Source of the DNA: Microcaldota archaeon
GTDB taxonomy: Archaea > Micrarchaeota > Micrarchaeia > Micrarchaeales > Micrarchaeaceae
NCBI GenBank assembly: GCA_021791775.1
Contig: JAJYVY010000002.1
Location: 1 to 28,720, forward strand
Reading direction: 5' to 3'
DNA length: 28,720 nt
A program made the translations under genes and the position numbers. Positions within the stretch are counted from its first letter, which is position 1; each line of letters starts with the position of its first letter. The notes under the pieces were generated by a model. The model was given only the letters and a program-made list of their open reading frames with translations, was not told the DNA's origin and made no database searches. This document shows, piece after piece, positions 1 to 6,260 of this stretch.

Positions 1-2
1 GA

Positions 3-389
3 CAGATAAAGAGTTACATTGTTGACATTGGGCTATCAAGATTGTTTACAGAGATAGATAAAGGTAGGGCACTTGAAAATGCGGTGTTTATTGAGCTGCT
101 TAGAAGGAGAAAGGCATCAGACAATATCTATTATCTGAAATTGAAATCAGGCAAGGAGATTGACTTTATTATAGGTTGGAAACCTACTAAACTAATACAA
201 GTATGCTATAAATTTTCTAGCAATGATGTAAAAGAAAGGGAAACTCTGGCACTAGTTGAAGCTGCTAAAGCACTTAAACTTAAGGAAGGGACCATAATTA
301 CTTATGACTACAGCGGCAGAGAGGTTATAGATGGAATAAAGATATTATGCCTGCCATTCTGGGAATGGGCCCTACATAGTAACGAGTAG
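3..389 (+). CDS. DUF4143-containing AAA ATPase, C-terminal fragment (cut by window edge)
   Basis: The frame is open to the left edge and the first start-like codon (TTG at 42) lies inside a conserved motif, so this is the 3' end of a larger gene. Just before that codon the frame reads YIVDIGLSRLF, the Tyr-x-x-Asp-x-Gly-Leu signature at the head of DUF4143. It is followed by GRALENAVFIELLRR and by KSGKEIDFII, the nuclease-like E-(I/V)-D-F core seen in this C-terminal domain. Family knowledge: DUF4143 is normally fused behind a AAA+ ATPase domain in archaeal and bacterial proteins of uncertain role, often in accessory or mobile regions. About 128 residues are visible; the ATPase part lies outside. 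The bases are AT-richer than in the genes to the right. Identity of the domain is fairly secure, function is not. Confidence 0.75.
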   Translation, partial: QIKSYIVDIGLSRLFTEIDKGRALENAVFIELLRRRKASDNIYYLKLKSGKEIDFIIGWKPTKLIQVCYKFSSNDVKERETLALVEAAKALKLKEGTIITYDYSGREVIDGIKILCLPFWEWALHSNE

Positions 390-437
390 CACGCAAAACC
401 TTTCTACGAAAAGCTTTGCCAAAAAACTGGTGTGCGT

Positions 438-455
438 AACCTTTTTGGAAAGGTT
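438..455 (+). terminator. Possible terminator hairpin after DUF4143 gene
   Basis: The arms AACCTTT and AAAGGTT are perfectly complementary around a TTGG loop, and T-rich stretches lie inside. It sits about 50 nt after the DUF4143 stop codon. Archaeal termination mainly uses T-tracts, so the role is a guess. Confidence 0.3.
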
Positions 456-583
456 AATCGAAAACACCGGGTGCTGATTTAGCTGGTATTCGCACTGTAT
501 CTGTTTATATTTCTAAATGGGCTATAATCTGTGTGCGGAACACAGATGTTCGCATTTTTGAAATATGATCTACGGTGGCTTGA

Positions 584-739
584 ATGGCTAGAGAAAATGA
601 CAGTAAAAGCTTAGAGCGTCCGCTTTGCAAGCGGAAGTGCGTGGGTGAGCACACTTTTGTTGAGAGAATCTTATTTCGGGATGATACAGAGAAGATCAGG
701 GTTGATAAGGCTTTTATATTAGTAAGAGGTAAGGGCTAA
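584..739 (+). CDS. Possible 51-aa basic small protein
   Basis: An ATG at 584 opens a 51-codon frame ending TAA at 737-739, only 9 nt before the exonuclease start. The product is charged (MARENDSKSLERPL..., ending ILVRGKG) and has two Cys close together (CKRKC). A weak AT-box (about 559-567) lies just upstream. Against it: the frame contains the 35-nt tRNA-Ala-like segment, which explains those bases better as a tRNA relic. Fifty-one stop-free codons can occur by chance. No family recognised. It could be a small gene co-transcribed with the exonuclease, or spurious. Confidence 0.3.
   Translation: MARENDSKSLERPLCKRKCVGEHTFVERILFRDDTEKIRVDKAFILVRGKG
612..646 (+). pseudogene. tRNA-Ala(TGC) internal fragment (D-stem 3' strand to T54)
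   Basis: The bases fit tRNA-Ala in order: A21 and D-stem 3' strand GAGC (614-617), G26, and a 5-bp anticodon stem TCCGC/GCGGA (619-623, 631-635). That stem closes a 7-nt loop TTTGCAA with anticodon TGC at 626-628. Then come a 5-nt variable loop AGTGC, T-stem strand GTGGG (641-645) and T54. Outside this segment there is no acceptor stem, no 5' D-arm, no T-loop TCGAATC and no CCCAC partner, so it cannot fold as a whole tRNA. It may be a relic of integration at a tRNA gene, or a middle piece of a split tRNA. Confidence 0.55.
712..720 (+). promoter_or_regulatory. TATA-like box before the exonuclease gene
   Basis: TTTTATATT lies about 33 nt before the ATG at 749. Archaeal transcription starts about 25 nt after the box centre, giving a start near 741 and a very short leader. 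Confidence 0.45.
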
Positions 740-748
740 CAGAATTTT

Positions 749-1456
749 ATGATCTTCTTGGATGTTGAAACCACGGGCTTGAAGCCAGATAAGCATTCTA
801 TAATAGGCATTGGGGCGCTAAATTTTGAAGCCCCTGCAAACAGGTTTAATGTGGAGTTCTGCAGACCATTTGAGGGCGCTGAAGTGTCACCCAAAGCCCT
901 TGAAGTGAATGGAGCTGATCCTGCATGGTTCAATGAACCAAGCAGTGGGCCTACTGTAGAAGAGGCAGTCCGCCGGTTCGTAGATTGGGCTGACGAACAG
1001 TTCAAAATTCCGATGCAGACAAAAAGTGGCCCTGTGATTGACAGACTTCTTGGCGGCGAAAACGTAGCTTCGTTCGACCTTAAATTCATAGAAGCGACTA
1101 TGGAGCGATATGGCATTGCATGGAAGCATAAATATCAAGCGGTTGATTTGTTTACTGTCTTTTATACCGAAAGCAGGAGGACTGGAGAATTCCCGGCCCG
1201 CGTAGTCACCGGGGGAGAGCTAAATGCCCATACGGATGAAATTCTCAGGTTCGTTGGATTGCCTGCCGAACCAAAACCGCATAAAGCGCTTATCGGTGCG
1301 ATGGGCGAAGCCGAGGCCTATTCCAGATTGGCATTCGGCAAAAACCTATTACCAGAATATACCCAATATCCAATACCAAACAGCGTAGTGGAGGGAATTG
1401 GCACATTAAGGCGGGTAGATGCTGAAGTGCACCGCTCCAGAAATACCCACTTCTGA
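749..1456 (+). CDS. DnaQ-like 3'-5' exonuclease (DEDD fold) with altered third motif
   Basis: A 235-aa protein. Exo I is clear at the N-terminus (FLDVETTGLKP, Asp5 and Glu7), Exo II is around Asp110 (ENVASFDLKFIEA), and an intermediate VDLF lies at 132-135. Exo III starts with His178 (PHKALIGAMGEAEAY), but the position five residues later, normally the fourth metal-binding Asp, is Gly183. The family removes nucleotides from the 3' ends of DNA or RNA with two metal ions. The altered motif could mean weak activity, a compensating acid nearby (Glu187 or Glu189), or loss of catalysis. A 20-residue insertion at 85-105 is probably a loop. It converges on the HIT gene with 24 nt between stops. Fold assignment is good; the substrate is unknown. 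Confidence 0.75.
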   Translation: MIFLDVETTGLKPDKHSIIGIGALNFEAPANRFNVEFCRPFEGAEVSPKALEVNGADPAWFNEPSSGPTVEEAVRRFVDWADEQFKIPMQTKSGPVIDRLLGGENVASFDLKFIEATMERYGIAWKHKYQAVDLFTVFYTESRRTGEFPARVVTGGELNAHTDEILRFVGLPAEPKPHKALIGAMGEAEAYSRLAFGKNLLPEYTQYPIPNSVVEGIGTLRRVDAEVHRSRNTHF

Positions 1457-1480
1457 TCAAGGCAAAATGCCCACTGAACG

Positions 1481-1960
1481 CTACTTATAATTACCTTTCC
1501 CTGGGATAATGTGCCTTATGCCCCCGGCGGGATCCGGAACGTCACCAACATATCTTGGAATGATATGTATGTGCAAGTGGTCAACAGTCCTGCCAGCCGC
1601 TGTGCCATTATTTATTCCAATGTTTTCTCCTTCCCTCTGCCTGTTCAGCTCTAAATCACGCAGTGCATCTTTGCAGAAACGTACCGAACTTTCATTTAAT
1701 GGGTTCTCAATATAACCCCTATACAAAACACGCAAGTCTGTGCTGCGTGTCACTTCCACCCCTCTGCGAAGGGCGGCGATAATTTCGATTTCCTCCTTTC
1801 TTGTCAAGTCAAAGAGAGATGCGATATGCCTTTTTGGAATTACCTCTAAATGCCCCGGAGTAACTGGAAATCTATCAAAATGGCCAAAGAAGCTTTCCGA
1901 TTCCAGTATGACTACTTTGCCGTCTGCCTGCAATCTACAAAATGCACATTTTTCGGACAA
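1481..1960 (-). CDS. HIT family nucleotide hydrolase/transferase
   Basis: A 159-aa protein with the histidine triad HLHIHIIPR near residue 130-138, whose central His is the nucleophile that attacks the alpha-phosphate of nucleotide substrates. It also has the N-terminal HIT pattern FDRFPVTPGHLEVIPKRH. A CAFC pair at residues 5-8 may bind zinc together with a later His, as in several HIT proteins. The C-terminus (PGKGNYK) resembles Hint/Fhit-like archaeal and bacterial homologues. The start is TTG at 1960: no ATG or GTG lies between it and the in-frame stop upstream. It follows the 50-aa small gene by 8 nt, so the two are probably co-transcribed. Substrate (AMP conjugates, dinucleotides) cannot be told from sequence. 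Confidence 0.85.
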   Translation of the reverse strand: MSEKCAFCRLQADGKVVILESESFFGHFDRFPVTPGHLEVIPKRHIASLFDLTRKEEIEIIAALRRGVEVTRSTDLRVLYRGYIENPLNESSVRFCKDALRDLELNRQREGENIGINNGTAAGRTVDHLHIHIIPRYVGDVPDPAGGIRHIIPGKGNYK

Positions 1961-1968
1961 TATATCAA

Positions 1969-2121
1969 CTACGTTAAGATAGGCAGATTTTCCCCTAGAC
2001 CAAAAAGCTGATTTATGGATTGCTCACGTCGTCCTCCCTCACTCCCGCCTATTTCCTCTATTAACTGGGTAAGCCTGCTTTCTATGGCGACTCCACCCAC
2101 ATCTTTAGTCCGGCCTTCCAT
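1969..2121 (-). CDS. 50-aa small protein upstream of the HIT gene
   Basis: ATG at 2121 opens a 50-codon frame ending TAG at 1969-1971, 8 nt before the HIT TTG start. The product begins MEGRTKDVGGVAIESRLTQL and continues with a Gly/Glu-rich stretch, then a likely helix (QSINQLFGLG). A TATA box at 2151-2159, read on this strand, lies about 34 nt upstream and predicts a start near 2130, so the gene has a promoter and a very short leader. No family recognised and no membrane segment. The promoter position and the spacing to the HIT gene support it as real. Confidence 0.5.
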   Translation of the reverse strand: MEGRTKDVGGVAIESRLTQLIEEIGGSEGGRREQSINQLFGLGENLPILT

Positions 2122-2150
2122 AACGATACAATAGCACTTAATCTAGCTAG

Positions 2151-2159
2151 ATATATAAA
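2151..2159. promoter_or_regulatory. TATA box serving both strands
   Basis: ATATATAAA fits an archaeal TATA box on either strand. Rightwards it predicts a transcript starting near 2180, at the first base of a long hairpin. Leftwards it predicts a start near 2130, 9 nt before the small gene's ATG at 2121. Confidence 0.5.
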
Positions 2160-2178
2160 CCTTTTTTGAACCTTCTCG

Positions 2179-2242
2179 GGGTGAGGCGCCATGCCGAGGT
2201 TCCGAGCGGAGTGAAGGAACCGAGATCGTCGCCGAGCCCACA
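2179..2242 (+). ncRNA. Candidate H/ACA-type guide RNA
   Basis: The outer stem pairs 2179-2188 with 2230-2239 (GGG, U.G, tandem G.A/A.G, then GGCG/CGCC). The upper stem pairs C2195-G2224, another tandem G.A/A.G (2196-2197 with 2222-2223) and GGTTCC/GGAACC (2198-2203 with 2216-2221), with a 12-nt apical loop. Between the stems an open pocket has CCATGC on the left and ATCGT on the right. The trinucleotide ACA (2240-2242) follows the outer stem directly, about 15 nt after the upper stem. That is the spacing of archaeal single-hairpin H/ACA pseudouridylation guides. The TATA box at 2151-2159 predicts a 5' end within a base or two of the stem. The k-turn expected near the apex is imperfect. No rRNA target was verified. 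Confidence 0.4.
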
Positions 2243-2440
2243 AGCTAGCTCTGCTACGACGCTTCGTAGTCGCTCAAGCTAGAGCTCAGGGCGTCGTTGC
2301 TGCTGCTGTTGGCGGTGGTGTTGTTGTTGCCGATGCCGGAGCTCGGGCTTCATTGAGCAAGTGCGGCCAGGGCACAAGCGGGTTACGGACGGCTCCCGCC
2401 ATCTGCCATAAAAACATATATACTTTTAGAGCCAACATTA
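2241..2440 (+). other. GC-rich structured and low-complexity stretch, no protein gene
   Basis: After the candidate guide RNA the sequence stays GC-rich. A nested hairpin pairs 2247-2252 with 2281-2286 (AGCTCT/AGAGCT) and 2254-2259 with 2264-2269 (CTACGA/TCGTAG), and the octamer CAAGCTAG occurs twice (2241, 2275). A run of GTT/GCT/GGT trinucleotides fills about 2293-2330. A further 5-bp stem GCGGG/CCCGC lies near 2378-2399. No ORF of note is present on either strand. It may be the 3' part of the same transcript or a second RNA. Confidence 0.35.
2415..2423 (+). promoter_or_regulatory. TATA box of the coiled-coil gene
   Basis: CATATATAC is centred 35 nt before the TTG start at 2454, predicting a transcript start near 2444 and a leader of about 10 nt. 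Confidence 0.5.
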
Positions 2441-2453
2441 AAATGGTGAACTT

Positions 2454-3641
2454 TTGTTTTCTAGGGAAGTGAGACTTGACGAGCTTGAAAGCCTTATCGA
2501 CATGTCATTCGATTCAAAACTGTCAGGGCTTAATTCCAAGGCGTCCTCCTTGATAGAGGGTTTTGACGAGGCGAGGAGGGCATTCCTCGACGCCTGCGAG
2601 GTTTTCGGCAATAATGAGAGCGAGCCGGATTTCGAGTATGCCAGGGTCGCGAACCCAAAGCACGTGAAGGAGCAGAAGGGCGCCTACATATCCGCTTTGA
2701 AGAGGATAATCAATGATTACAAAGTTGAGGAGAAAAGGAATGCATACATGTCGCAGATGTCTAGGCTCGCCGAAGCCAAACGCATGATGGACGAGATGCT
2801 GAAGCTCAACAACAAGTTCAGGCTAGTGCTTGAAGGGTATTCGAACAGCCTAGGTAAATTCAGGTCCGCGTATTCGCTCATGGAGAAAAGGACCAGAGAG
2901 CTGGAGTCGAAATTGGAATCAAGGTCGCACGATTTTTCAGAGTATAATAGGTTGATGGGAGAGATAGAGAAGCTGAAGGCATTCGTTGGCGAGATTGCAG
3001 CGCTGGAGCGGGCAAAAGACAATAAAGGCTATGAGGCAGTAGAGGCTGGAGGCGGCGGCGGACTGGAATCGCTGCGCGCCGAACTTTCAAAAAAGGCGGC
3101 AGAGCTCGACATAATCGAAAGGTCCATCGATGATGTAAAAGCCGAGATATCCCACATTGTGTCTCCGATAGAGAGGGCTGCAAGAAAATACGTCCACGGG
3201 ATAGGGCCATCAATGCACCTTCTGGACTACATAAACGATCCGGTGGGGAGGCTGGCCCGCAACCCGGATGCTATGCAGGATTTCCTGAGGCAGGTGGAAG
3301 GCCTACGGAAGGAAATCGATTCTGACAGGATATCCATAAAAAACAGGATGGAGGCGCTTCAGGCGATATCGCTCATACTCAAAGAGAACCTCTCTGCGCT
3401 TATAAACGAGATAGGCGTGTTGCACGGCAAAGCGGGGCCGATAATATCAGAGATAGAGGACCTCAAGAAGGAGGTTAGGGGGCTGGAGAGCAATGAGGAG
3501 AGCAAGAAGAGAGTGGAGCAAAACGCAAGAATGATAGAGGAGAGGCTGGGCGCATTGGCGAAGGCCAGGGATGGCGCGAAGAGGAAGATAGAGGAGATGG
3601 CGAAAGGCTATTACGGGCTGGAGTTGCGCGTTGTGCTTTAG
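2454..3641 (+). CDS. Long coiled-coil protein, function unknown
   Basis: A 395-aa, highly charged protein made almost wholly of predicted helix, with Leu/Ile heptads at about 95-185, 205-245 and 285-390. Two breaks interrupt it: a GGGGG hinge near residue 200, and a less charged patch (VHGIGPSMHLLDYINDPVGRL) around 250-270 that may be a small globular or contact site. No Walker or other catalytic motif is visible, so it is not an SMC/Rad50 ATPase, though the hinge-and-coil look recalls such proteins. A stop at 2439 lies upstream in frame, so the start must be TTG at 2454 or the later GTG at 2469. It converges on the secreted-protein gene with a 4-nt overlap. It could be structural or a scaffold. 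Confidence 0.7.
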   Translation: MFSREVRLDELESLIDMSFDSKLSGLNSKASSLIEGFDEARRAFLDACEVFGNNESEPDFEYARVANPKHVKEQKGAYISALKRIINDYKVEEKRNAYMSQMSRLAEAKRMMDEMLKLNNKFRLVLEGYSNSLGKFRSAYSLMEKRTRELESKLESRSHDFSEYNRLMGEIEKLKAFVGEIAALERAKDNKGYEAVEAGGGGGLESLRAELSKKAAELDIIERSIDDVKAEISHIVSPIERAARKYVHGIGPSMHLLDYINDPVGRLARNPDAMQDFLRQVEGLRKEIDSDRISIKNRMEALQAISLILKENLSALINEIGVLHGKAGPIISEIEDLKKEVRGLESNEESKKRVEQNARMIEERLGALAKARDGAKRKIEEMAKGYYGLELRVVL

Positions 3642-4252
3642 GTCGCGAATCCAGATATGTGAATATGTGCCTGTATCCAGCTAAGCAGGGAGCTGATGAA
3701 ACCTAAGATCTCCTTTGCAAGCCCCACCCCGGTAGAGATCGTATTGCTCGATATCGTAATATTTGCGGGTATGCTTATTTGCGGAGCGGTACTGGTATAG
3801 ATGTACGATGTTGTAGCCGCGTTGGCGATTATGGGTGCAGGCTGGATGGTGGTAGTCTGCACCGTAGTGGTGGTGCTGCTGCTTTGATAGCCTGGAGCTA
3901 CCGCCAAGGCGGTTATTTTTGCCCAGCTCTCCTGGCCGTACAAGCCGGCGAAGGTCTGCACCACAGATAGGCGAAGCGAAGCGTTCCCAACAGTGAAAAT
4001 TACAGTATTTCCCGGATATGCGCTAGTCGTGTTTGTGAGGTTGTTGTTGTAGTACACCGAGAAGGATGCCGGCGACACGCCGGCTGAATTGGGCTGCCCC
4101 ATTCCTGTCAGCACAGCAGCCCAGGGCCCCCCGCTTATGTTCTGGCCCAGATACAGAGTCCACACCGTACCTGCGCCAGATACGGGCGCATATGCATTGA
4201 TGTATCTACCCAAAAAGGCGATTAGCAATATACTCCCGTAGGCAGGCAGCAT
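3638..4252 (-). CDS. Secreted or surface-anchored Thr-rich protein
   Basis: A 204-aa protein with a hydrophobic N-terminus (MLPAYGSILLIAFLG), likely a signal peptide or anchor but lacking the usual basic residues. Then comes a domain of about 105 residues with several N-glycosylation sequons (NLTNTTSAY, NAS) and beta-strand character. A linker STTTTVQTTTIQPAP follows at about 124-138, typical of O-glycosylated archaeal surface stalks. The last 30 residues are hydrophobic/amphipathic (LAKEILGFISSLLSWIQ). It begins 7 nt after the trm1 stop, so it is probably transcribed with DUF357-trm1. Its layout resembles the protein at 26712-27413. No enzymatic motif is visible. Confidence 0.7.
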   Translation of the reverse strand: MLPAYGSILLIAFLGRYINAYAPVSGAGTVWTLYLGQNISGGPWAAVLTGMGQPNSAGVSPASFSVYYNNNLTNTTSAYPGNTVIFTVGNASLRLSVVQTFAGLYGQESWAKITALAVAPGYQSSSTTTTVQTTTIQPAPIIANAATTSYIYTSTAPQISIPANITISSNTISTGVGLAKEILGFISSLLSWIQAHIHISGFAT

Positions 4253-4259
4253 AATTTCA

Positions 4260-5354
4260 CTACTTATTTTTCATTCTCTTTATACAGCGCATTAGCTCTT
4301 TTATTGTTGCGCTTGTTTTTATGCAGCTATAGTCAAATTGCGTCGGGGTCGCGGCATATCCTTTCTCCTTCAGCTTCGCGATGATCGCTTTCGGGCTGAC
4401 TGCAGGCAGCGACATTGATTTTGTTACGGCTGGCAACGAAAAGAAGAATGGGGTGTCGTATTCTGAGTCTATTGTTTCTACAATCGAGATCTCCTTCTCG
4501 TCCTTAATCCGCCTATTAAAATACTGCAGGATATTCTTGGTCTCTTCCTTGTCGTAAAGATTGCCAAGCCAGAGCCTGCCTGATGCCGACATTCTGCTCC
4601 CGCAGCACCTGCGCGCAACATCCTTTTGGAGCATCCCTTTCTCATAGCTCCTGTTGCCGCACTTTTGGCAGTAATATAGATATCCGGATTGGCTGATAGT
4701 CGAGAGTGCTTTTGAGCTGCCGTGAGCGAGCCTGAAGAAAAGCCTGAAATAGTGCGCATTGAAGATGGATAACTTCACCTCCAGGCCGAAATTGAATTGC
4801 GCGGCTATAGTTGCTACATAGTTTATGAGTATCCTTATGCCAGCCTCGTGACACAGCTCGTTGTGCATTGGTACAGAACCGTATATCCTTATGCACGCAG
4901 CCCTGTGGGCACCGCAAAGGACTGCCGTGTCTGTAGCTGTGAGCATGAGGTACGTGCCGTCCTTGGCCAGCTTCATTATGTCGTATATGTATGGGGATAC
5001 GCCGCCGAACGGGTCTAAATCTATAAAATCGTAAGTGGCGCCGCCGCAGTTTGCGAATTCCTGGATGCTCTTATTTAGCACCTTTGCCTTTACGCGGTTC
5101 GCCTTTGTATTTTTCTTTATGGAAGTGCAAGCGGCCCCGTTTATGTCCAGTATGGTTATGTCATTTACCCCGGACTCCAGAGCATATCTTATCCCCCTTA
5201 TGCCAGTGCCGCCAGTGGCATCCAATATTCTGGATTGCGCCTTCGCGTTCGATGCCACGAATGCAACGCTGACATCCCTTATGAACCTTGCTTTGGGATT
5301 CAGGAATGCCCCTCCGGGATTTATTCTGGCGCTGCCTTCAACGTACAAACTCAA
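4260..5354 (-). CDS. trm1: tRNA (guanine26-N2)-dimethyltransferase Trm1
   Basis: A 364-aa protein that methylates N2 of G26 in tRNA using S-adenosylmethionine. Seen: FLNPKARFIRDVSV near the N-terminus (family pattern F-x-N-P-x-x-x-x-R-D), the AdoMet loop LDATGGTGIRGIRYALE at 44-60, catalytic DLDPFGGVSPYI near 112-123, and a Cys cluster (CQKCG...CC) at about 228-250, probably binding zinc. Length fits archaeal Trm1. The start is TTG at 5354, which overlaps the DUF357 stop as TTGA, a sign of translational coupling. The C-terminal region (TPTQFDYSCIKTSA) is the typical Trm1 ending that contacts tRNA. Confidence in the function is high. Confidence 0.93.
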   Translation of the reverse strand: MSLYVEGSARINPGGAFLNPKARFIRDVSVAFVASNAKAQSRILDATGGTGIRGIRYALESGVNDITILDINGAACTSIKKNTKANRVKAKVLNKSIQEFANCGGATYDFIDLDPFGGVSPYIYDIMKLAKDGTYLMLTATDTAVLCGAHRAACIRIYGSVPMHNELCHEAGIRILINYVATIAAQFNFGLEVKLSIFNAHYFRLFFRLAHGSSKALSTISQSGYLYYCQKCGNRSYEKGMLQKDVARRCCGSRMSASGRLWLGNLYDKEETKNILQYFNRRIKDEKEISIVETIDSEYDTPFFFSLPAVTKSMSLPAVSPKAIIAKLKEKGYAATPTQFDYSCIKTSATIKELMRCIKRMKNK

Positions 5355-5593
5355 TCACCGAAAATTTCCTTTATGCAATCTAGTATCCCGTGAGCGTATG
5401 AGATGCACGAGAATGCGGTATAGAAGTCGTTCCTTGACAGGTAGCTCTCGGAATCGCTTGCATACCTCTTCGCCATTTCCAGCATGTAGGAGACTTTCTT
5501 GTCTGGATGCGCCTTGATTGACTTTATGTTGGAGCGGAACAGCGAGATATCCTTTTCTATTCTTGCTTTGACCGCCGAATCGCCATCTGGCAT
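5351..5593 (-). CDS. DUF357 family archaeal protein
   Basis: An 80-aa all-helical protein. The C-terminal half fits DUF357: MLEMAKRYASDSESYLSRND followed by FYTAFSCISYAHGILDC, with the conserved Y-A-x-G-x-L-D. DUF357 is found almost only in archaea and its role is not known. It starts at ATG 5593 and its stop overlaps the TTG of trm1 by 4 nt, so the two products are made together, which suggests a link to tRNA or translation. The divergent promoter region (5594-5644) lies just upstream. Confidence 0.8.
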   Translation of the reverse strand: MPDGDSAVKARIEKDISLFRSNIKSIKAHPDKKVSYMLEMAKRYASDSESYLSRNDFYTAFSCISYAHGILDCIKEIFGD

Positions 5594-5644
5594 CCAACCA
5601 CCATATTATTATTTGTTCTCCACTCTTATTAATATTGTGCTGAA
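5594..5644. promoter_or_regulatory. Divergent promoter region
   Basis: This 51-nt gap separates two divergent ATGs and holds two AT-boxes. AATATTAATA (5627-5636, minus) predicts a start near 5605 for the DUF357 operon. CATATTATTATTTG (5602-5615, plus) predicts a start near 5634 for the 198-aa gene. The two promoters would cross each other. Confidence 0.4.
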
Positions 5645-6241
5645 ATGGCAGACTTGTGGAGCGATTATACGGATTCGCTGCTGAAAGAGATGGACGACCA
5701 GGCGAAAGGCAAGTTCGGCGCGCCCATTTATGACGTGCTCAGCAACCTCGACAAGTACAAGTCGCAGCCGAACATCTCCACCACGCTAGCAAACATGAAG
5801 GAGTACGTAAACGCGTACATAGACGGCTTATTGAAAAACATGCCTGGCGACGTGAAGGCGTTTGAGGACAGCCTGGCAAAAGCGGACGCGATAACCAGGC
5901 AGCTGGCGCAGAATATATCCATGCAGGGCAAGCAGCACGACGTGCCGCTGATAAGGCCATTCGGCTTCTCTAGGGACGAGACCGAAGACGAAATAATCGA
6001 GCTGGATACTGTGGACGACCAGGCGATAAAGCTAATGGAGAAGTTGGTGACTAAATCGAACGTTGTGGCGGATTTCAGCTACAGGCTGAAGGATAGGTCG
6101 GTGGGGTCGTGGATTTTTGGAGGGGAGAAAAACTATCTTGTTAAAGTGCATATGCCTGTAAACGCAGCGATGAACCTGGAGCTGTCCAGGGCAGAGATGG
6201 CCACTCTGTTCCAAGCTGCAATAGACTATTTGAGGGGTTAG
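5645..6241 (+). CDS. Conserved-looking soluble protein of unknown function
   Basis: A 198-aa protein. The first 110 residues are helical and charged (WSDYTDSLLKEMDDQAKGKFG, ANMKEYVNAYIDGLLKN). They lead into an acidic stretch (DETEDEIIELDTVDDQ), then a more beta-like region (VVADFSYRLKDRSVGSWIFGG) and a helical end (MNLELSRAEMATLFQAAIDYLRG). There is no signal peptide, membrane helix or catalytic motif that I recognise. It has its own promoter and is followed by the AK6-like kinase after 19 nt, so the two may share a transcript. It could be an archaeal-specific translation or assembly factor, but nothing in the sequence shows this. Confidence 0.6.
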   Translation: MADLWSDYTDSLLKEMDDQAKGKFGAPIYDVLSNLDKYKSQPNISTTLANMKEYVNAYIDGLLKNMPGDVKAFEDSLAKADAITRQLAQNISMQGKQHDVPLIRPFGFSRDETEDEIIELDTVDDQAIKLMEKLVTKSNVVADFSYRLKDRSVGSWIFGGEKNYLVKVHMPVNAAMNLELSRAEMATLFQAAIDYLRG

Positions 6242-6260
6242 CATTACAGGCTCTGGGCTG

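Larger units (their letters stand above)
390..748. other. AT-rich intergenic stretch with hairpins
   Basis: No confident gene fills this gap. It contains a perfect 7-bp hairpin with a TTGG loop (438-455), which could end transcription of the DUF4143 gene, and an 8-bp perfect hairpin with a GCGGA loop (527-547). It also holds a tRNA-Ala-like segment (612-646), a possible 51-aa ORF (584-739) and a TATA-like box (712-720). The composition resembles the DUF4143 fragment more than the denser genes downstream. Confidence 0.5.

Noticed and set aside
612..700. A complete functional tRNA-Ala gene
   Set aside because: No acceptor stem, no 5' D-arm and no T-loop/3' T-stem are present within 100 nt on either side, even allowing one intron.
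2293..2331. Trinucleotide run as a coding repeat
   Set aside because: Plus-strand reading gives a short Leu/Val stretch with no start; the minus-strand Ser/Asn/Thr reading has a stop just upstream of it.
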